A stretch of 64,000 nucleotides of DNA, from assembly GCA_963573305.1 (NCBI GenBank), contig OY754339.1, positions 90,427,838-90,491,837 of the forward strand. Direction: 5' to 3'. The notes under the pieces were generated by a model. That model was not told the origin of the DNA. It was given only the letters and a program-made list of their open reading frames with translations, and searched no databases. Shown here in pieces: positions 42,425 through 56,479 of the stretch (its first letter is position 1; each line of letters begins with the position of its first letter). This stretch comes from Pyrrhosoma nymphula (Eukaryota; Arthropoda; Insecta; Odonata; Coenagrionidae). A program made the translations under genes and the position numbers.

Positions 42425-45400
42425 GAAGTGATGAAGGATGATGATAAAAAAGGCAATCAAAATGGTGAAGGAGATGCAAATGAATAGGCAAATTGGATTG
42501 TCATTTGTTTAAAAAAACTTTTGAAAGCCTCTAAACACCACGGGGATGTGGGAACCCATATTTCGTTCGTTTGCTTTTACTTGTTCGTAGCGATTCCTGG
42601 TGAGGACAGCACTGAGTTACGATAGCGCAGAGTGAATTCGTGTTGGCAGGCTGCGTTGGCCCACACTATAATTATCTGAACCGGGCATTAGATCATCTAA
42701 GGTCTAAGTATCTTCTAGGTCTAAGTATCATCTAAGTTCCGGAAGAAGAGAAAGCTGTCTCTTAGGCGAACTCCTAGACACGCGACGTTAAACGCAGCTA
42801 TTTCTAGTCCTCTGGCTCTTTTTGGCCAAAATTATGGCTGTAACCCGTTTTTCTTGCAACGAGCTAGAGAAACAGAACGGAGATTAAAAATGCTCCAATA
42901 TTGAATACATACTTCAATAACGCATGACAGCGAAAATCAAACCCTCCGTACTTTCTTTGTGTTAGAAATTGAGTACTGTGCGATGAACCAGCTTTTTGGG
43001 ATACCTTGAAAATAGAAAGAAACCTTTGCAAAAGCCACGAATGTCACCATGTCCGACGTCAAAACAACACTTGCGGTGGCCCCACTTGAGCACTATTGTA
43101 TCACGACCGGTAGCACTTTGTGGCATTTCTGGCATGTGCATGCTAGAAGACTGAAATCGGAAAAAAGTGACGAACGACGATCGAAAGGGATTTAAATGGA
43201 TATAAGTAAGATCTTCATTGGTTATAGCTCATAAAGAGCTATATTTGTTTCAAGAAACTGTTATTTGGAAAAAGGCAAAATATCCATGCTGCGCATGAGT
43301 TAGTAATGCAATCACTTAATATTGAAAATAAATCAAAATGCTTTAATTCTCCACAAAATGTATTTTATACACAATCTAGATATAAATTTATGACGTCATA
43401 ATAGCGTATAATTATTACGTCCTACGTTAAAACCTAGATCGTAAGTATAAAAAAATATGCGAATCAAGAAAATCAATGCATTCATTTCAATACGCTTAAG
43501 AAATTTCACAAAAATGATCGAAAAATGCTCGTCAGATGTTCAATAAAACTTCTACAGAGATTAGATCGGAGTAATCATGGTGAAGAAAGATGCAAGGGGG
43601 ACTTTGCTGAATTAGTGAACACGATGACTATAAAAACTGATTCAAAGATCCACATCTCCGTAATCCTATATTACTCAAAGAGACCTTAGGGTACTTATCT
43701 CAATGCTTCTACATAGCACCCAGTGAGGTTCCCTAAGGATATGTGTCCTGGTTGATTTCGCTATTAGCATTTAGTGTTTTATGTGCAATGCCCTGGGAAA
43801 ATGAAATAAGAAAAATAGAAAATATATAAGTTGATCGGAAAATGTATTCCTCTCCCTGTAATATTCAATTTTATTGAACTCCTATATTGAATAATATTTG
43901 GCCATTTTTCGGCAATGCCTTCAATTTACGGAATCCTGAAAAGTTTAGGTCGGTCTCTCTTAAAAATGTTTTGTAGTTAATAACCCGTGCTTATTTTTCA
44001 TCGATGAAATATTTCCTTAAAACGAAGTTACATACCTACATATCAGGTGAAATTGTAAAATAAAATAATTAAAAATGAGAATGACAATTTTGGGGACAGA
44101 CCACATTCCTGGGTGGTCCATTAAGACTCAAGTTGAGGACTTGTTGCTTAGAAACTCAAGTAAAACAGGAAGCAGTATTAGTGCCACTATATCCACGGAT
44201 ATTGAAAATGCTATATTAAACATCTACTACTTAATCGTATTCTACTACATCACTACGTATTAAGGCCGAAGTCTTGAACGACGACAAGCATCAACGGTAT
44301 TCACAGAGAGATTATCAAGCAAGTATGTGATCGTAAATGAAAAAGTACAGAGTTTAGGGAGTAATAAAATAATAGATCGTAAGTGTAACTTGAAGAGCAT
44401 TAATTTTCTGTATCAAAAATGTTAATGATGATGATACTGATGTTTAAATACCCGATTAATTTAGATGCTAGGCATATTTCGATTCAGATTAATCATACAA
44501 AGTATTACCTCGTACATAATTCTTCACCGGTATGACTAGACGGTAACACAATTTTCATTGTTGCAATGTAAAATCTAAAGGAAAGTGATGACATTCGTTA
44601 ATTAATCAAATCCTCATGCCAAGAGAGTTCCATAACAAATCCCTTTCTCCTCCTCTTGATCCATTTCCACGTTACGATAATGTGCCTCCTCAGTCATTAA
44701 TTAGGCCGTGAGAAAGCAGAAAATAAGGACGGCGTTCGCAGGGAAAGATGTAGATAGATATGAAAGTTAGGGAATCCAGTTCCTGACAGAGATTAAGCCA
44801 CAACCCTCCGCTCTCAGGGTCGGGGAAGAGAGATCACCGCGGGAGACTCGACGAGGAAATCCACCTGGCGGCGTAGATAGGAACCAGAGCCGTCCGGGCG
44901 CGGTCGTAAATGTTGGAAGGAGGGATTCGACGGGATTGGAGGGAAAAGAATGGCTGAGGGTCTTCCATGAAGTAGAGGCGAAGGGTAAAGGGTAGCGGGA
45001 GAAAAATGGGTCCTCCTTCAACAAAGCAAAATCTCATTTCAATTCAAGAATTCAGTCGATGGATCCAAAGAAAATACATATTTTGGTTTAAGTAAATTTA
45101 CACTAAGACTTGCCAACCTTTATTCTCTTAGCGAAAATAAAAAAAAAACAAAATTTGCAGCTCACAATTCGTCTCTCACCAGTCAAGTTAAAGTCATGCA
45201 ATAGCCACTGTACCACCGTATTGATTGCTGCTTAAAACATTTTGTACACAGGTGAACAACTTAAAAAAATGGTCCGAGATTTTGTGGACTCGAGTGATCA
45301 CGGATAACCAAAAAAACTAGGATAATACGGACTTACTGTGTAGTACAATGCTGTACGTACGGTAAAATTGGAAATAATGAGTTCCATCAATTCTTTTGGG

Positions 45401-45912
45401 ATGAGCAGGACAGATTCCCACAACCAAAAGCACTTTTCGCTTTCATGATGCAAATAACACGTCTGCATTTTGAAACTTTTTGTCAGATGATTTAATAAAA
45501 ATAGATGTTTTTCAATCAATTTTTTATGCTGATTCTAAAAATTACTTCCATATTTTTCTATCGTGTCTCTTTTTTACACAAAATTAGAATTATGGTTTTA
45601 AGATTTTAACCACTGTAAGCACAGTTACATTAACATTACTGCACGGAATGACAATTTTTGTAGCAAAAATGAATGAAGGATGAATAACACTTCCAAGGTC
45701 ACGCAACAATAGAAGCAGTTGTACCAACCTAATACTCATTAGGTTGTGCCAACCTAAGGCTCATTAGCTTGTATTTAGAAATATCCCTCGCACAATAATT
45801 ACTCACTGGCACTTATCAATAAATCTTAGAACTAACATTCGGTCCATTCTGAAAAAACTGTACGCGATAGAAGAAAAATAGTTCAAATAAACAGTCCTGG
45901 AATCAGCATATA
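42425..45912. other. Unassigned AT-rich region
   Basis: No supportable gene. A segment at about 45,265-45,345, read on the minus strand, has TATTATCCTAG and GGTTATCCGTG motifs reminiscent of pogo/Tigger ends. A single end is too little for a call. Confidence 0.3.
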
Positions 45913-46715
45913 CGAGGGTAGACTTAAAATTAAGGTCTCCAATTTTTTTTGTCATAGAAAATGACATTTATTTACATTGTTGGATACATCGTTGGAAAGG
46001 TCATGGATTCAGCTATTTTTCGATGTAGTCACCCTGGCGCTCGATGATTTTCCTCATCCGCATGATGAACTTTTGAATACCGTCGTCATACAAGCTTCCG
46101 TCCGCGTAGCGAAGGCGTTGACCTCCTCTTGCACCTTGTCGTCCGTCGCGATCTTCATCCCTCCTAGGTGTTTCTTCAGGGTGAGGAACATGTGGAAATC
46201 ACTGGGTGCGACGTCGAGGCTGTACGGAGGGTGCCCGATCACTTTCCACCCAAACTCTGAGATCAGTTCCTGCGTCTGACTAGCCGCATGCGGGCGCGCG
46301 TTGTCGTGATGAAATGAGACCCCCTTCGTCAGCATTCCTGAACGTTTGTTCTTGATGGCGCGCCGAAGCTTTTTTAATGTGTGGCAGTATCTATCCTTAT
46401 TGATAGTGGTTCCCCGGGTCATGAAATCCACCAGCAATAATCCTCACCCTGAAGAAACACCTAGGAGGTATGATGATCGCGACGGACGACGAGGTGCAAG
46501 AGGAGGTCAACGCCTTCGCTACGCGGACGGAAGCTGGTATGACGACGGTATTCAAAAGTTCATCATGCGGATGAGGAAAATCATCGAGCGCCAGGGTGAC
46601 TACATCGAAAAATAGCTGAAGCCACGACCTTTCCAACGATGTATCCAAAAATGTAAATAAATGTCATTTTCTATGACAAAAAAAATTGGAGACCTTACTT
46701 TTCAGTCTGCCCTCG
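45913..46715. mobile_element. Mirrored (foldback) mariner derivative, copy 2
   Basis: Flanked by TA (45,911-45,912 and 46,716-46,717). It has the same arms, centre and internal junctions as the copy at 32,904-33,705 and is nearly identical in length (803 versus 802 bp), with substitutions scattered over it. Shared breakpoints mean both descend from one rearranged ancestor. Confidence 0.85.
46054..46437 (-). pseudogene. mariner transposase, C-terminal half, copy 2
   Basis: Carries FHHDNARPHAASQTQELI, GHPPYSLDVAPSDFHMF and GGMKIATDDKVQEEVNAF. It equals copy 1 except for about a dozen residues. The N-terminal domain and first catalytic Asp are missing. Confidence 0.8.
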
Positions 46716-46844
46716 TATAAGTTATCTATTACTACTTATTAGTTTTCAGTCATCTGATATAATGCAGACTAGTGTAATCCTCAAACACAACATGACAGCT
46801 GGTATGGTACAGTACACAAAACATGTGAATGAAAGAGTTCGGCT

Positions 46845-46917
46845 CTACTATACCTCGGTTAACCCGGAACTTGGTTAGCCGGGGCTCAGATAACCGCGGC
46901 TTTATTGTATAGTGGGC
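46845..46917. repeat. Small inverted-repeat remnant, pogo/Tigger-like
   Basis: CTATACCTCGGTTAACCCGG on the left and CCGCGGCTTTATTGTATAG on the right form a short imperfect inverted repeat, with a GGTTAGCCGG centre. It resembles the tips of pogo/Tigger MITEs. Weak evidence. Confidence 0.3.
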
Positions 46918-49900
46918 ACATTTGTTTTTAATGTTTTAACAGGCATTGAAATAAAAAGCAAGGAGGGAACCCATTTGAGGTCAAGGGAAATATGAAGTTG
47001 CTAATTGTCGAGTGCTTAGCACTGAGAAATCAAGTGAGTGAGACACAAGCTAACAAACATTAAATACTGTTCCTGTTCGATTTAAATATTTTTTGAGCAT
47101 GTTTGACCCTTTTAGTGACGATTCCGTTAATTCAAGAGATTAGTTTTAACTTCAGAGATGACGTGACGCTCTGAAATGAGAAATTTAATCATCTTAATGG
47201 ATGAGCCGAACGAATTTACTCGCCAATCATATCTTTCTTTATCTGTTCTCTCAACCCTTTAAAAAATCTGTTTTTTCCTACCAAACATCACGACCTATAT
47301 ACTTCACATCATCATTAGCGGAAGGTCGCAGGTACAGTTTTATCGAAGCTTTTGTGATACCTGACCCATGCGGTGAGGTTTTCTGGCAGACAGAACCTCG
47401 CAGCGCACCGTATCTGGCCAAGTAAAATGAACTGGCCCACGCACCCTGAACTAATGAATTTTGCATACACCTTAGGGCATAGATCAGGGGTGAGCTCACC
47501 TCTCACCGTTTGCGTGATCATCGGATGCATCTCTTAAAAGCCAGTCACTTTCTTAATAAAACGATTTTTTTAGCTGTCGAGAAGGAATGGAAAACTGAAT
47601 TTGCAAGACTATTCACATCATGGTAAATATCCCTAAAAAAACAAGTATATATATTGGCTATGAAACAGTGCTATTTTTTTCGTTTATTTAAATATAAGAT
47701 ATATTTCTCCAATTGAAGCCAATTTGATTAGAAACATGTGGGGCCATAAAATATCCCGTGCAAATACAAGAGGCCAAGCCCTGAATTCCGCCAATCTAAA
47801 TCAATTGGCCAAACCTAAACATTAGTTTTCCAGATCTTGCAATTTTAAAAAAGTTCAAAGTAAAACTGAATTCGTAACATTCTATTTCTGAATGATGCAA
47901 TGACTATTTCCATAGCTCCAGGGGGACGTACATCAAATGGTATGCATGCGAAATAGTAGGCATCCGGACCGTGGACTAATCTAACTGCTTCCCATCTGTC
48001 ACATAGATACCGGAAATACATCCCCCTCCCAGTAGTGACAATACAGCAAGGGCCCACAAGTTTCCAAAAAGCCCCCAAGGGGGCGATGCATTCTCACCCG
48101 CTGAAGGACACCATAGCTGATAGACGCTGCTCAATTTCCATAGGTCTTTGAGTATTGCATGATCGCAGCTGCTTTATTACATATGCCATGCTATACTAAA
48201 TATGTGCCCGGTGTTTGGAACTAACAGAGTGTTCTCATCCAATCTCACCGACATGAACCCAAAGCTTCTCAACCCCGTTCCAAGCAAAGAGCTCAATTGC
48301 TACAGTGAAATATTACTTGATATTATCTCTCCTCAGAGCTATCACGATAAACTCTCTCCTATTTTGTGTATAAATGAACTTTGATATTTGTGCGGGATAA
48401 ATAAAATCTAAGAAAATATATAAGTTGAAATGGAACATATGATCAAATGTAGACAATATTTTTCCGAAAGCTTGCTATAGAAATCTACATACAGTCCTCG
48501 CGAGAGCTTACGGCCTTTAGATGCGCAGAACAATGGGGGTGAAATGTGTGGGAGAGGTAAAGGGAAGGAACGGAGGGGAAAGTGAGCGCGTGGTAGGCAG
48601 AATGACCAACATAGCGTCTCAGCGTAAAAATGTAATTCGGAGCCGTATTGGACAATGCGACTCGTCGCGGAGCATGGAGCAGGTAGCCGACCCTTCCCCG
48701 CCATACCTCCGTTCCGTGGCTGAGGCTTTGGAATAGATGGTCTTATGCGATTACTCAAAGCTGGGCATTCCAATTACTTTTAATGCATTAACATTTATTC
48801 AACATTAATAAAAAATATAGTCGTGATTCCGCTGAAACGCTGATTGAGTAGACACCAAACTTCCCGCAATTCCGTTGTTATTCAGTAACGTTGCTAAAAT
48901 TTTCAGTCGCGTGAAATTCTGTATTCCAGATATAATATATACAACATAAAATTACGAAATAACAGTGCATTCTATATTCCTCTTTTACTTATCTAATGCA
49001 AAGAATGTAATCGGACTTTGAATACCACTAGCTAAAATTTCAGTCACTGAAATAAGAAAATGAAAAGTACTCGAAGAGATAATGTCATAAATTGAAACTA
49101 CGTAAGTAAATGTATATTAGATGAATAAATGGTACATTGAGAACACAAAAGAGTGGAATTATAAGGATATATATTCTAGAGAGACAGAGAGAACATATAC
49201 ATTTCATGAAAAAATAAATTGGATAATTTCCATAATTTATTTAAAAAAAGAAAATCGCTAGAAATACGAATGTGATATTTGTTTTTGTTTAATATTGTAG
49301 GAAATATTTAGTACTTCTTGCAACTATATGTCCACTTCCGAGTCATCGGCCTGAGATCCCCAGGCCGTGACCCCCTGGCGCGCGCTCAGGTACAAAGGGA
49401 CGACGCCCACTCCATAGCCCACTGCGGCGAATAGCTGGGGGCATTCAAATTCATTGAAAACACATGACAAATTTCAAAGTTGGCAACGAAAATCGTAAAC
49501 ATTATCCCGCCAGTGCTACCCTTCCACCCGCGGCAACCGATTTTTAGAAAATAGACCCAGTCCCATAATCGTCTACTGCGCAACGCCATAAGCTTTCGCG
49601 AGGACTGCAGCTTCTTGGGGAAGTTCATTTTAAGATTTGTTTTCTCAAAAACATGGATTCGCTAATCCTTAACTACGGAGCTATGGAAACGTAAACAATT
49701 TGCCAGAAACATTAAACAATTAATCTCAGCGCCTGTGATCGACAATCAATCCACGAAGATAACCTCCGCTTGAGACCTTTTGTTCCAGCTTGATTTTTTA
49801 CTTCATTTGGTTCACAATAATACCTCCATTGGATTTTCAGTGGTTGTTTATTCTTTCCGAGACGTTTAAGAATAAATTTGTAAGCTTATATTGATGGAAT

Positions 49901-51534
49901 AAATTGTCTTTTTCGGTAAATGAATACCAGTTATTTGCATGGCCGAGGCCGTCTATCAATTGGATGTAATGTTACCAATTACGGTGCCATTTCTCCGCAA
50001 ATATTTAATATATTTAAATTACTACACCAAATTTAGAAATGCGATAAATGTTTATAATTTTGTGTGTCCATTCGAGTTTTCCTCATCTCTCAAATTAAAA
50101 AAGATAAAATAAAAATTGTTATTTGGAGATCAAACATTTTGCAAATTCAGTTACCGTCTTGTAAATAGGAAGACAATAGCGTAAACAACGACAAGAAAAG
50201 AAAGAAACTAATCTTAAGTACAATTTGAACCAGTTTTTCTTCGTTAGTATTAATGGATGCCACTGATTTTTGGCGTTTTCATAGTTACTGCAGAATGGTT
50301 CTGGCAAAATTTTTACGTTGCCATAGTTCCGTAACCAAGGAGTTGCGACCCCATGTTTAAAAAACAAAAAATATCTTAAAATCGCCTCCCCTACCTCCTC
50401 CAGCAGTCACTCAGTTTCCTCCAGAAACACTGCGTGATAGCAAAATTCTGATAGCTCTCAAACTTTGCATTTAATAGCACTTCATTAGCGGTAGAAAAAA
50501 AAATTCAACAAGATATATAATTGTGACTCAGGCAAAATAATTTTTTCTTAGAATTCCGCATCTCAATGAAAGAGGCAAATATCAATTTTCCATTTCATTA
50601 AACCATCCTATCATAACATCAGATCCGATTCTGTTGACCACCTCTTATGAGTATACTGTATGACAATCAGTATGCTCATAAGATCATGTACAAGATGACT
50701 CACTGGTTAGCACATTTCATACCGAGGGTACATTCGAAACGATAAAAAAATTAAGGTAGAGCCGCTAGAAATGGCGATAATAAAAACTATCGATTAACAT
50801 TCTCGGAAGGAAAAGAAAAGAAAAATAAATATTTTGCGAAAACATCCCTTCCTTCAAAACCTAAAATTCCACAAAATGATCTAAGGTACCTTACATGAAA
50901 CGCAAATAACACAAAAAGCCACCTTTCCACCCTCTCCCATCTTAGGACGGCCTCAGAATTACGTAAAAAAGTTTCAACAAGTTAGACATAAAATGTGCTC
51001 GAACATTCTTGCATTTACAGGTTGTAATGTACGACACCTGGAAGATAAAACGATTTAAAAATCGGTCAAACTGGACTAACACTGAAAACAAGACCTAAGG
51101 AGCACAAGAGAGGCTTCTTATCAATTACTTGCCCATCAATTTCGCGAATCACAAGCTGGAGAGGTTGCGCTCTGTGGCTTTGTTCTTGAATTGCGAAAAA
51201 AGCGAAAAAAGTACTGAAAATGGACGATCCAGATATTAATTTTTGGACCAATATTGTTCTCTATTTATGTTAATGTTTATGTATATTATGTCAAACAAGT
51301 TAGAATTCTCCAATATTCAGATGATATAGTGTTGATATCCTCACATTATGACTTCAAAACAGAACAGCAAAAAATGACAAAGGCCGGCAAACCCCACAAA
51401 TTAGTATGTCAAAATGTAAGGAAACGTTTCGCGTTGGTAAAATAACAGTTTGGAATAATTATAAGGTCCGTTTCATTGTGCATGGTTATTGTTAACCGTC
51501 AAATGACTTAGCTAACACATGAATGTGATATTAG
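46918..51534. other. Unassigned region; one short hairpin
   Basis: ORFs of 60-121 codons occur, none with a recognisable motif. The GC-richer patches at 47,320-47,540, 48,480-48,730 and 49,330-49,620 give shadow ORFs. A 15-bp inverted repeat (CTTATGAGTATACTG and CAGTATGCTCATAAG, one mismatch, 9-nt loop) lies at 50,644-50,682. Confidence 0.35.
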
Positions 51535-52363
51535 CCCATTAATCCCCAGTGATGCTATGAGGCAACATTATTTAAACTATTTTTAAACACAGAATTTTAT
51601 CCCAGGAAAACTTTTGTTTTTGGTTTATTGATAACTTAAAATTTCTGCAGTTTTAATTGTATTTTTTTCATAAAAATTAGAGTAAAATGAATACTTATTT
51701 TTCAAACTCGAAATTTGCCTATTTCATCACTTTTCAATGCAATACTTTATAAATGACATTACACTAAGTATTCTAGAGGTGTCTTATCCTGGGTGATGTT
51801 TCCTATTACTTCTGAGTATTATTATTCAGCCTGATGAACTTCGTTAAAACTTCCATCATTACTGGTTGTATGCTGATCGTTGTAAATAATGTTGCGTTTA
51901 CGCAACGATGGAAATTCTCAGGCAGACCATGTGACTTTTCTCTAAGCAGGTAGTAGCTTGTCAACATGGCCTATAAAAATGGACAATGTAGTCTTGTGGA
52001 GGCACTTAAACTACATTTTAGGTATTAAACTTTTGTGAGTAATCTAGGTTATAAATTAATGGAATCACGGATTCAATAAGGAATATTTGTACGAATTTTC
52101 AGATGCAACACTTGGTTACTTAAATTAGTAGAGTCAAATTTGACTTTTTGCACTCCCATGGGCAACCAGCGGGGTCTTTCCAATGATACTGGAGTGGAAG
52201 TTTTACTTAATAGAAATTGAGATCAGCATTTGATGTTTCCATTTTTAAAGGCGAGAGAAAAATTTCATGAATTTGTGATGGAGAAATATACCAGTTCAGG
52301 CGAGACAATGTCAGATGGTGGTGCGCTCCCACAGTTCCTGTTTGGTGTTTGCTCCGTGCAATG

Positions 52364-52709
52364 GTAAGTGCTTGCTATTCTTCGTTTACGTGCTTAGATG
52401 ATAAGAATCTAGCTTTAATGTGGTGTAAATCATTTTAACAGTACCCTGAAATTTCTTTTTATTGATCTATTTCAAGTTATTTGAAAAAAAATTCATTAAC
52501 ATTTGGTGCTCAACTTATTGCGAGAACTCTCATATAGCAATCTTATCCAGACGAAAAGTGTGGCATTCATAAATTATTTCTTTGCCAAACAAGTATATTT
52601 TGGAAGGCGCATTTAGAATATAGAATGTTATAAAACAAGCGAGGTACAATATAAGGTATGCTAAAATTGGTAACTACAATGTGGATTGCTTCTTTCTTAA
52701 ATATTTCAG
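52364..52709 (+). other. Putative leader intron of the piggyBac transposase
   Basis: ATG|GTAAGTGC at 52,361-52,371 is a strong donor. An AT-rich stretch ending AAATATTTCAG at 52,709 is a good acceptor, directly before the ATGGATGATTTC start at 52,712. Leader introns occur in some piggyBac transposase genes. No transcript evidence. Confidence 0.45.
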
Positions 52710-52711
52710 AG

Positions 52712-54156
52712 ATGGATGATTTCAGGAGATATAATACGGCCGATGAAATATTGGATGCACTGGAAGAACTTAGTGAAGGAAGTAGTAAAGTCGTTGCGGT
52801 AATACTGCCCCCGGAAGTTAGTGAACTAACTGAAAGGAAAATGTCAATAATGGGGAGACTGTCATTAATGACGGCAGTATTCTACTGCCCTTGGACATTT
52901 CAGGGACTTTTGAGATACATTCAAACGCGCTACAAGGCAAGTCAGAGCATATCCCCGTAACGTCTAAAAAAATTCATCCAGTTTAGTTACGCACCCAGGA
53001 AAGGTATGCAAGAAGCATACGGGAAATGGGATAACATAGGGGATACTTCAGTTATAACCTCAAATTTCTGTGAGAAAAAAGCAATAAGCACTTCGTGCTC
53101 AATATAGAAGTCATTCACCATTTGAGATATTTTACTTATTTCTCAGTTAAGAATTACTTGAAATAGTTCTGAACTATTTGAATTAATACACTAAGGATAA
53201 TAATAGTCATATTTTCACTTTGAGTTTGGAAGATTTAAAAAATTGACTGGGATCCTAATACTAAGTCAGGATACCGTATGTCACCGCACACAAGTTTTAT
53301 TGCACTAGCCAAGAGGACTCCCAATTGTGAGGCAAAGCATGACTCGGAATAGAAGTGATGAAATAAAAAAATATCTACACCTCACAGATAATTCTGAGAT
53401 AGACAAAGATGACAAATTTTCGAAAGTCAGGCCTTTTCTCAATGGACTGAACGAACGTTTCATTAAATTTGGGATATTTTTGGATAAGTTGTCCATTGAT
53501 GAGCAAATGGTTCCGTATTTTTGGCTGTATTCGAATTAAATGTTCATCCGAAGGGAAACCTATTAGATTTGGTTATAAACTGTGATTCCTGGCATCATTA
53601 AAAGCTATTTCGATCAGTTTTTGCCATATGGAGGGGCCGAACCAGGAATTAATAGTTCTCTAGGGCAAGGAGAAATAGTTTTTATAAATTTATTGAGTTT
53701 TTTTTATTCTCCAAAAATTCAGGCAGTATATTTTGATAATTTCTTCACCAGCTACAGTTTATTAGTAACCCTAAGTGGCAAAGGCTATTATCCGACGGGG
53801 ACAGTGAGAAAAAAAATCGAACAGGAAACTGCCAACTCAGGTCTTCCAGGGAGTTAGCTAAGAAACCGAAGCGGGATTTTCACTATTCGTTTGATAAGTC
53901 AAAACATAGACTCCTAGTGCGATGGCATGATAATCCCGTCGTCACTGTCGCTTCAAACTTTGGGAATATTGAACCTATAGTAAGGGAGAAATGGTATAAC
54001 CGGAGGCTGACAAAGAGCGTGCTGATTCCACAACCAAATGTCATCCATGATTACAATCAAGGAATGGGAGGGGTAGATTTACACGATTGCCTGCTACCAA
54101 ATCCAGATTATGGGCAAAAAATTGTGGTGGCCTCTATTGATAAATTGACTCGATAG
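52712..54156 (+). pseudogene. piggyBac transposase 2 with all three catalytic Asp blocks
   Basis: MDDFRRYNTADEILDALEEL and an acidic LPPEVSELTE N-terminus precede SDEIKKYLHLTDNSEIDKDD, KFSKVRPFLNGLNE and DKLSIDEQMVPYFW (first Asp). A stop or shift at 53,537 follows, then IPGIIKSYFDQFLPYGG, IQAVYFDNFFTSYSLL (second Asp), GYYPTGTVRKKI, a shift at about 53,860, LLVRWHDNPVVTVASNFGN and YNQGMGGVDLHDC (third Asp). The protein stops near 54,156, short of the usual Cys-rich tail. It is closer to the PGBD3-like type in its LPPEV opening. Three or four disabling changes. Confidence 0.8.
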
Positions 54157-54424
54157 TGCAATGGTGATTGCGTGGCGATTTGGTTTCATGTATTTCATCT
54201 GAAACGACAGTGAAAAACAAAAGATCTAACATAAGTGTGAAAAAAAATTAATATTATTGTTTACCTGAATTTTCCCAGCGTTGCGTGTACGCAACATTAT
54301 GTAAATCAATTTTGTGATCTCTGTATTTATTTTGCTAAAATATAATCTTAGTTACGCCAAAATAAATAAGAAAATGCAAAAAACTGCATTTCCAACCTGT
54401 ATTTACAAGCTGGGGAATAATGGG

Positions 54425-56479
54425 TTTACTGATAGTGGCAATGATTCTTCGAAATGGGTATTAGACTACTGGCTAGTTGACCTGAGCGTTATTGGTTAGA
54501 GAACATGAATTAATCGAATCAGACCGAACAATAGTCAACAGGAATTATAAAACCTTGCCTTATTAGTATTGATTACTTGAAAGAATGATTTCAACAGTTT
54601 TTTTGCACAGCCGAAGGAATACACCGGACTGTTAAGTGTGTGATATATACATTGAACTTGGAGTAAAACATATTAAGTGATGAGTAGAATGAGAAATATC
54701 CCCAACATATTTGAAAGATGCATCTTTGTCATCGTAAAAAAACATGGAAACAAACAAGCATTTACAATTTCAATGTGAATAGTATCACATTTGCCGAATG
54801 CACACAGCGAAGAATGGATAGAGTAAAAAAAATATAGATAATACGCAGCGAGAGAGGAAAATTTGCTAGGATTGGGAAAAAAGGACAAACAGAGGGAAGA
54901 ATTTATAATGATGACAACCAGTAAAGCGTGTTGAAGACCGCGCCTAAGAGTGCAACTGCAGGCAAAGAATAAGGAAATCGCTCATGGGGAAGGGACTATC
55001 CGAGGAAAAAAAACTTGAAAGGGAAGTAAGCCTGAGAAAGATTTCGGCTTGAGAAAAGCGGTGAGGAAAGGGATAGCTGCGCTGAGGGAGCGGCAAAAAA
55101 AGAAAGGGTTCGGAGAGAGCCCTTGCTGAAGAGAAGATAAAGTAGTTACTCCGCTCAGCTCTGATGAAGAAGGACGAGGGAGTTTCTCGGGAGGGGGGGA
55201 GGTGGGTTGGGGGGCTGGGGGTTAAAGGAGGTGGATGAGAACAGAGTGGAGTTGTGTGCGGGGGTTGAGGAGGTGGGAACGAAGGAAAGCTGTGAAGATA
55301 AGAGGCGGGAAAATCTCACCCTTGGCCGTGGAGAGAAATCTTTGGAGGAGGCTGAGGTTGGTGTTCGCGGAGGGTGGGTCCAGCTTAGCAAGGGGGGTTT
55401 CTCGAGGCGAGCAGGAGGCTGTGTTTTCAGGGTGTAAGGAGGGCGGGGCCGGGGAGAAGGGGAGGGAGAGAGGAAAAAGTGTGGGAACCCTGAAAGGTGT
55501 CTCTTAAGGCCGGTGGAGGGTGGAGAGGCGTAAAAAGCTTCGCGGTTCCCCCTGCAGATGGCGGTACTGGGAGAGGGAGACTGTGACGTGGTTCCGGCGG
55601 GGAGTTTGGGGGTGAGAGGAAGGGTGGGAGGGGTTGGAAGGGGAGGAAGTTACCACAGGGGGAGGAAGAGGGGGGTGGACAACGCAAGGAGACCGGGGGA
55701 GGGGGGCCGGAGAAAAAAAAGATACGACAAATTGAAGGGACCAACGGCAGCGCAGGCGCTATAGGGTGTTGCTTATTTTTTTATTTTTTTCTTGGATTTT
55801 CGATTTCTACCTCTTAAAATATGCTATGGGGTGTAGAATGGATATTTTCAAAATTTCAGCCCGATTGTTTAACATTTACAGGTCGTTCAAAGAGCATAAA
55901 TGCAATAACATTCAATTTTTCCGATTTGAGGAAATAACATCAATGTAAGGGGTAACGCACAATTTTACAGTCCTGTGAGTTGAAATTCGCTCCATTTTTA
56001 CGTCCGCTCAAAAGTTTTCCAGGAATGAAATATTTTTCCGCGAGCTACAGCCGCGCGTCACACCCCTAACGGTGAGTCGGTTGCTCGCGGGCCGCATTCG
56101 CGGTCAGCTGATATGTCCTGCGCCCCTCATTGCCCCCCTCGCGACTTCCCTAACGAGAGTCGGCGGAGGGAGGGAGGAATCGAATACCTTGGTGACATTT
56201 GCACACCGCTAATGATGCACACGAAGTTACAATCCTTACAAGACCGAAGCAAAGATCTAATTTATACATGTGTTTACACTTTTGTCGTAAAGAGGAAGAA
56301 AAATTACTTTTTTGACTGTTAAGTTTGTGAAAGAGACAACATCGATTCACAGAAAAACTTACTTTTTTTCAGTCACAAAGTCGTAAATAAATCAGCACAA
56401 CATATGAACACTAATTTATTATCACAAATCCAAACGACATTGCTCTTTAACGATGGACTTCCGCGAGTCTTTTATAGCC
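54425..56479. other. Unassigned; long purine-rich tract 54,950-55,745
   Basis: The plus strand of 54,950-55,745 is G/A-rich and opens Gly/Arg/Glu-rich or, on the other strand, Pro/Ser-rich ORFs (up to 105 codons) that are compositional. 55,760-56,470 has no recognisable feature. Confidence 0.4.

Larger units (their letters stand above)
51535..54424 (+). mobile_element. Second piggyBac element, different family
   Basis: The tips CCCATTAATCCCCAG (51,535-51,549) and CTGGGGAATAATGGG (54,410-54,424) are inverted with one mismatch. The flanks TTAG and TTTA are each one base from TTAA. Subterminal GTTGCG..TACGCAAC palindromes lie at 51,891-51,906 and 54,280-54,295, next to an ATAAT/ATTAT. The 2.9-kb element contains a transposase gene with an apparent leader intron. 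Confidence 0.75.

Noticed and set aside
44075..44263. 62-codon ORF with a preceding poly-A/T context
   Set aside because: Too short and without motifs. Expected by chance at this AT content.
45265..45345. pogo/Tigger terminal inverted repeat
   Set aside because: Only one end is visible and no TA-flanked partner was found. The 46,845-46,917 remnant is too short to pair with it.
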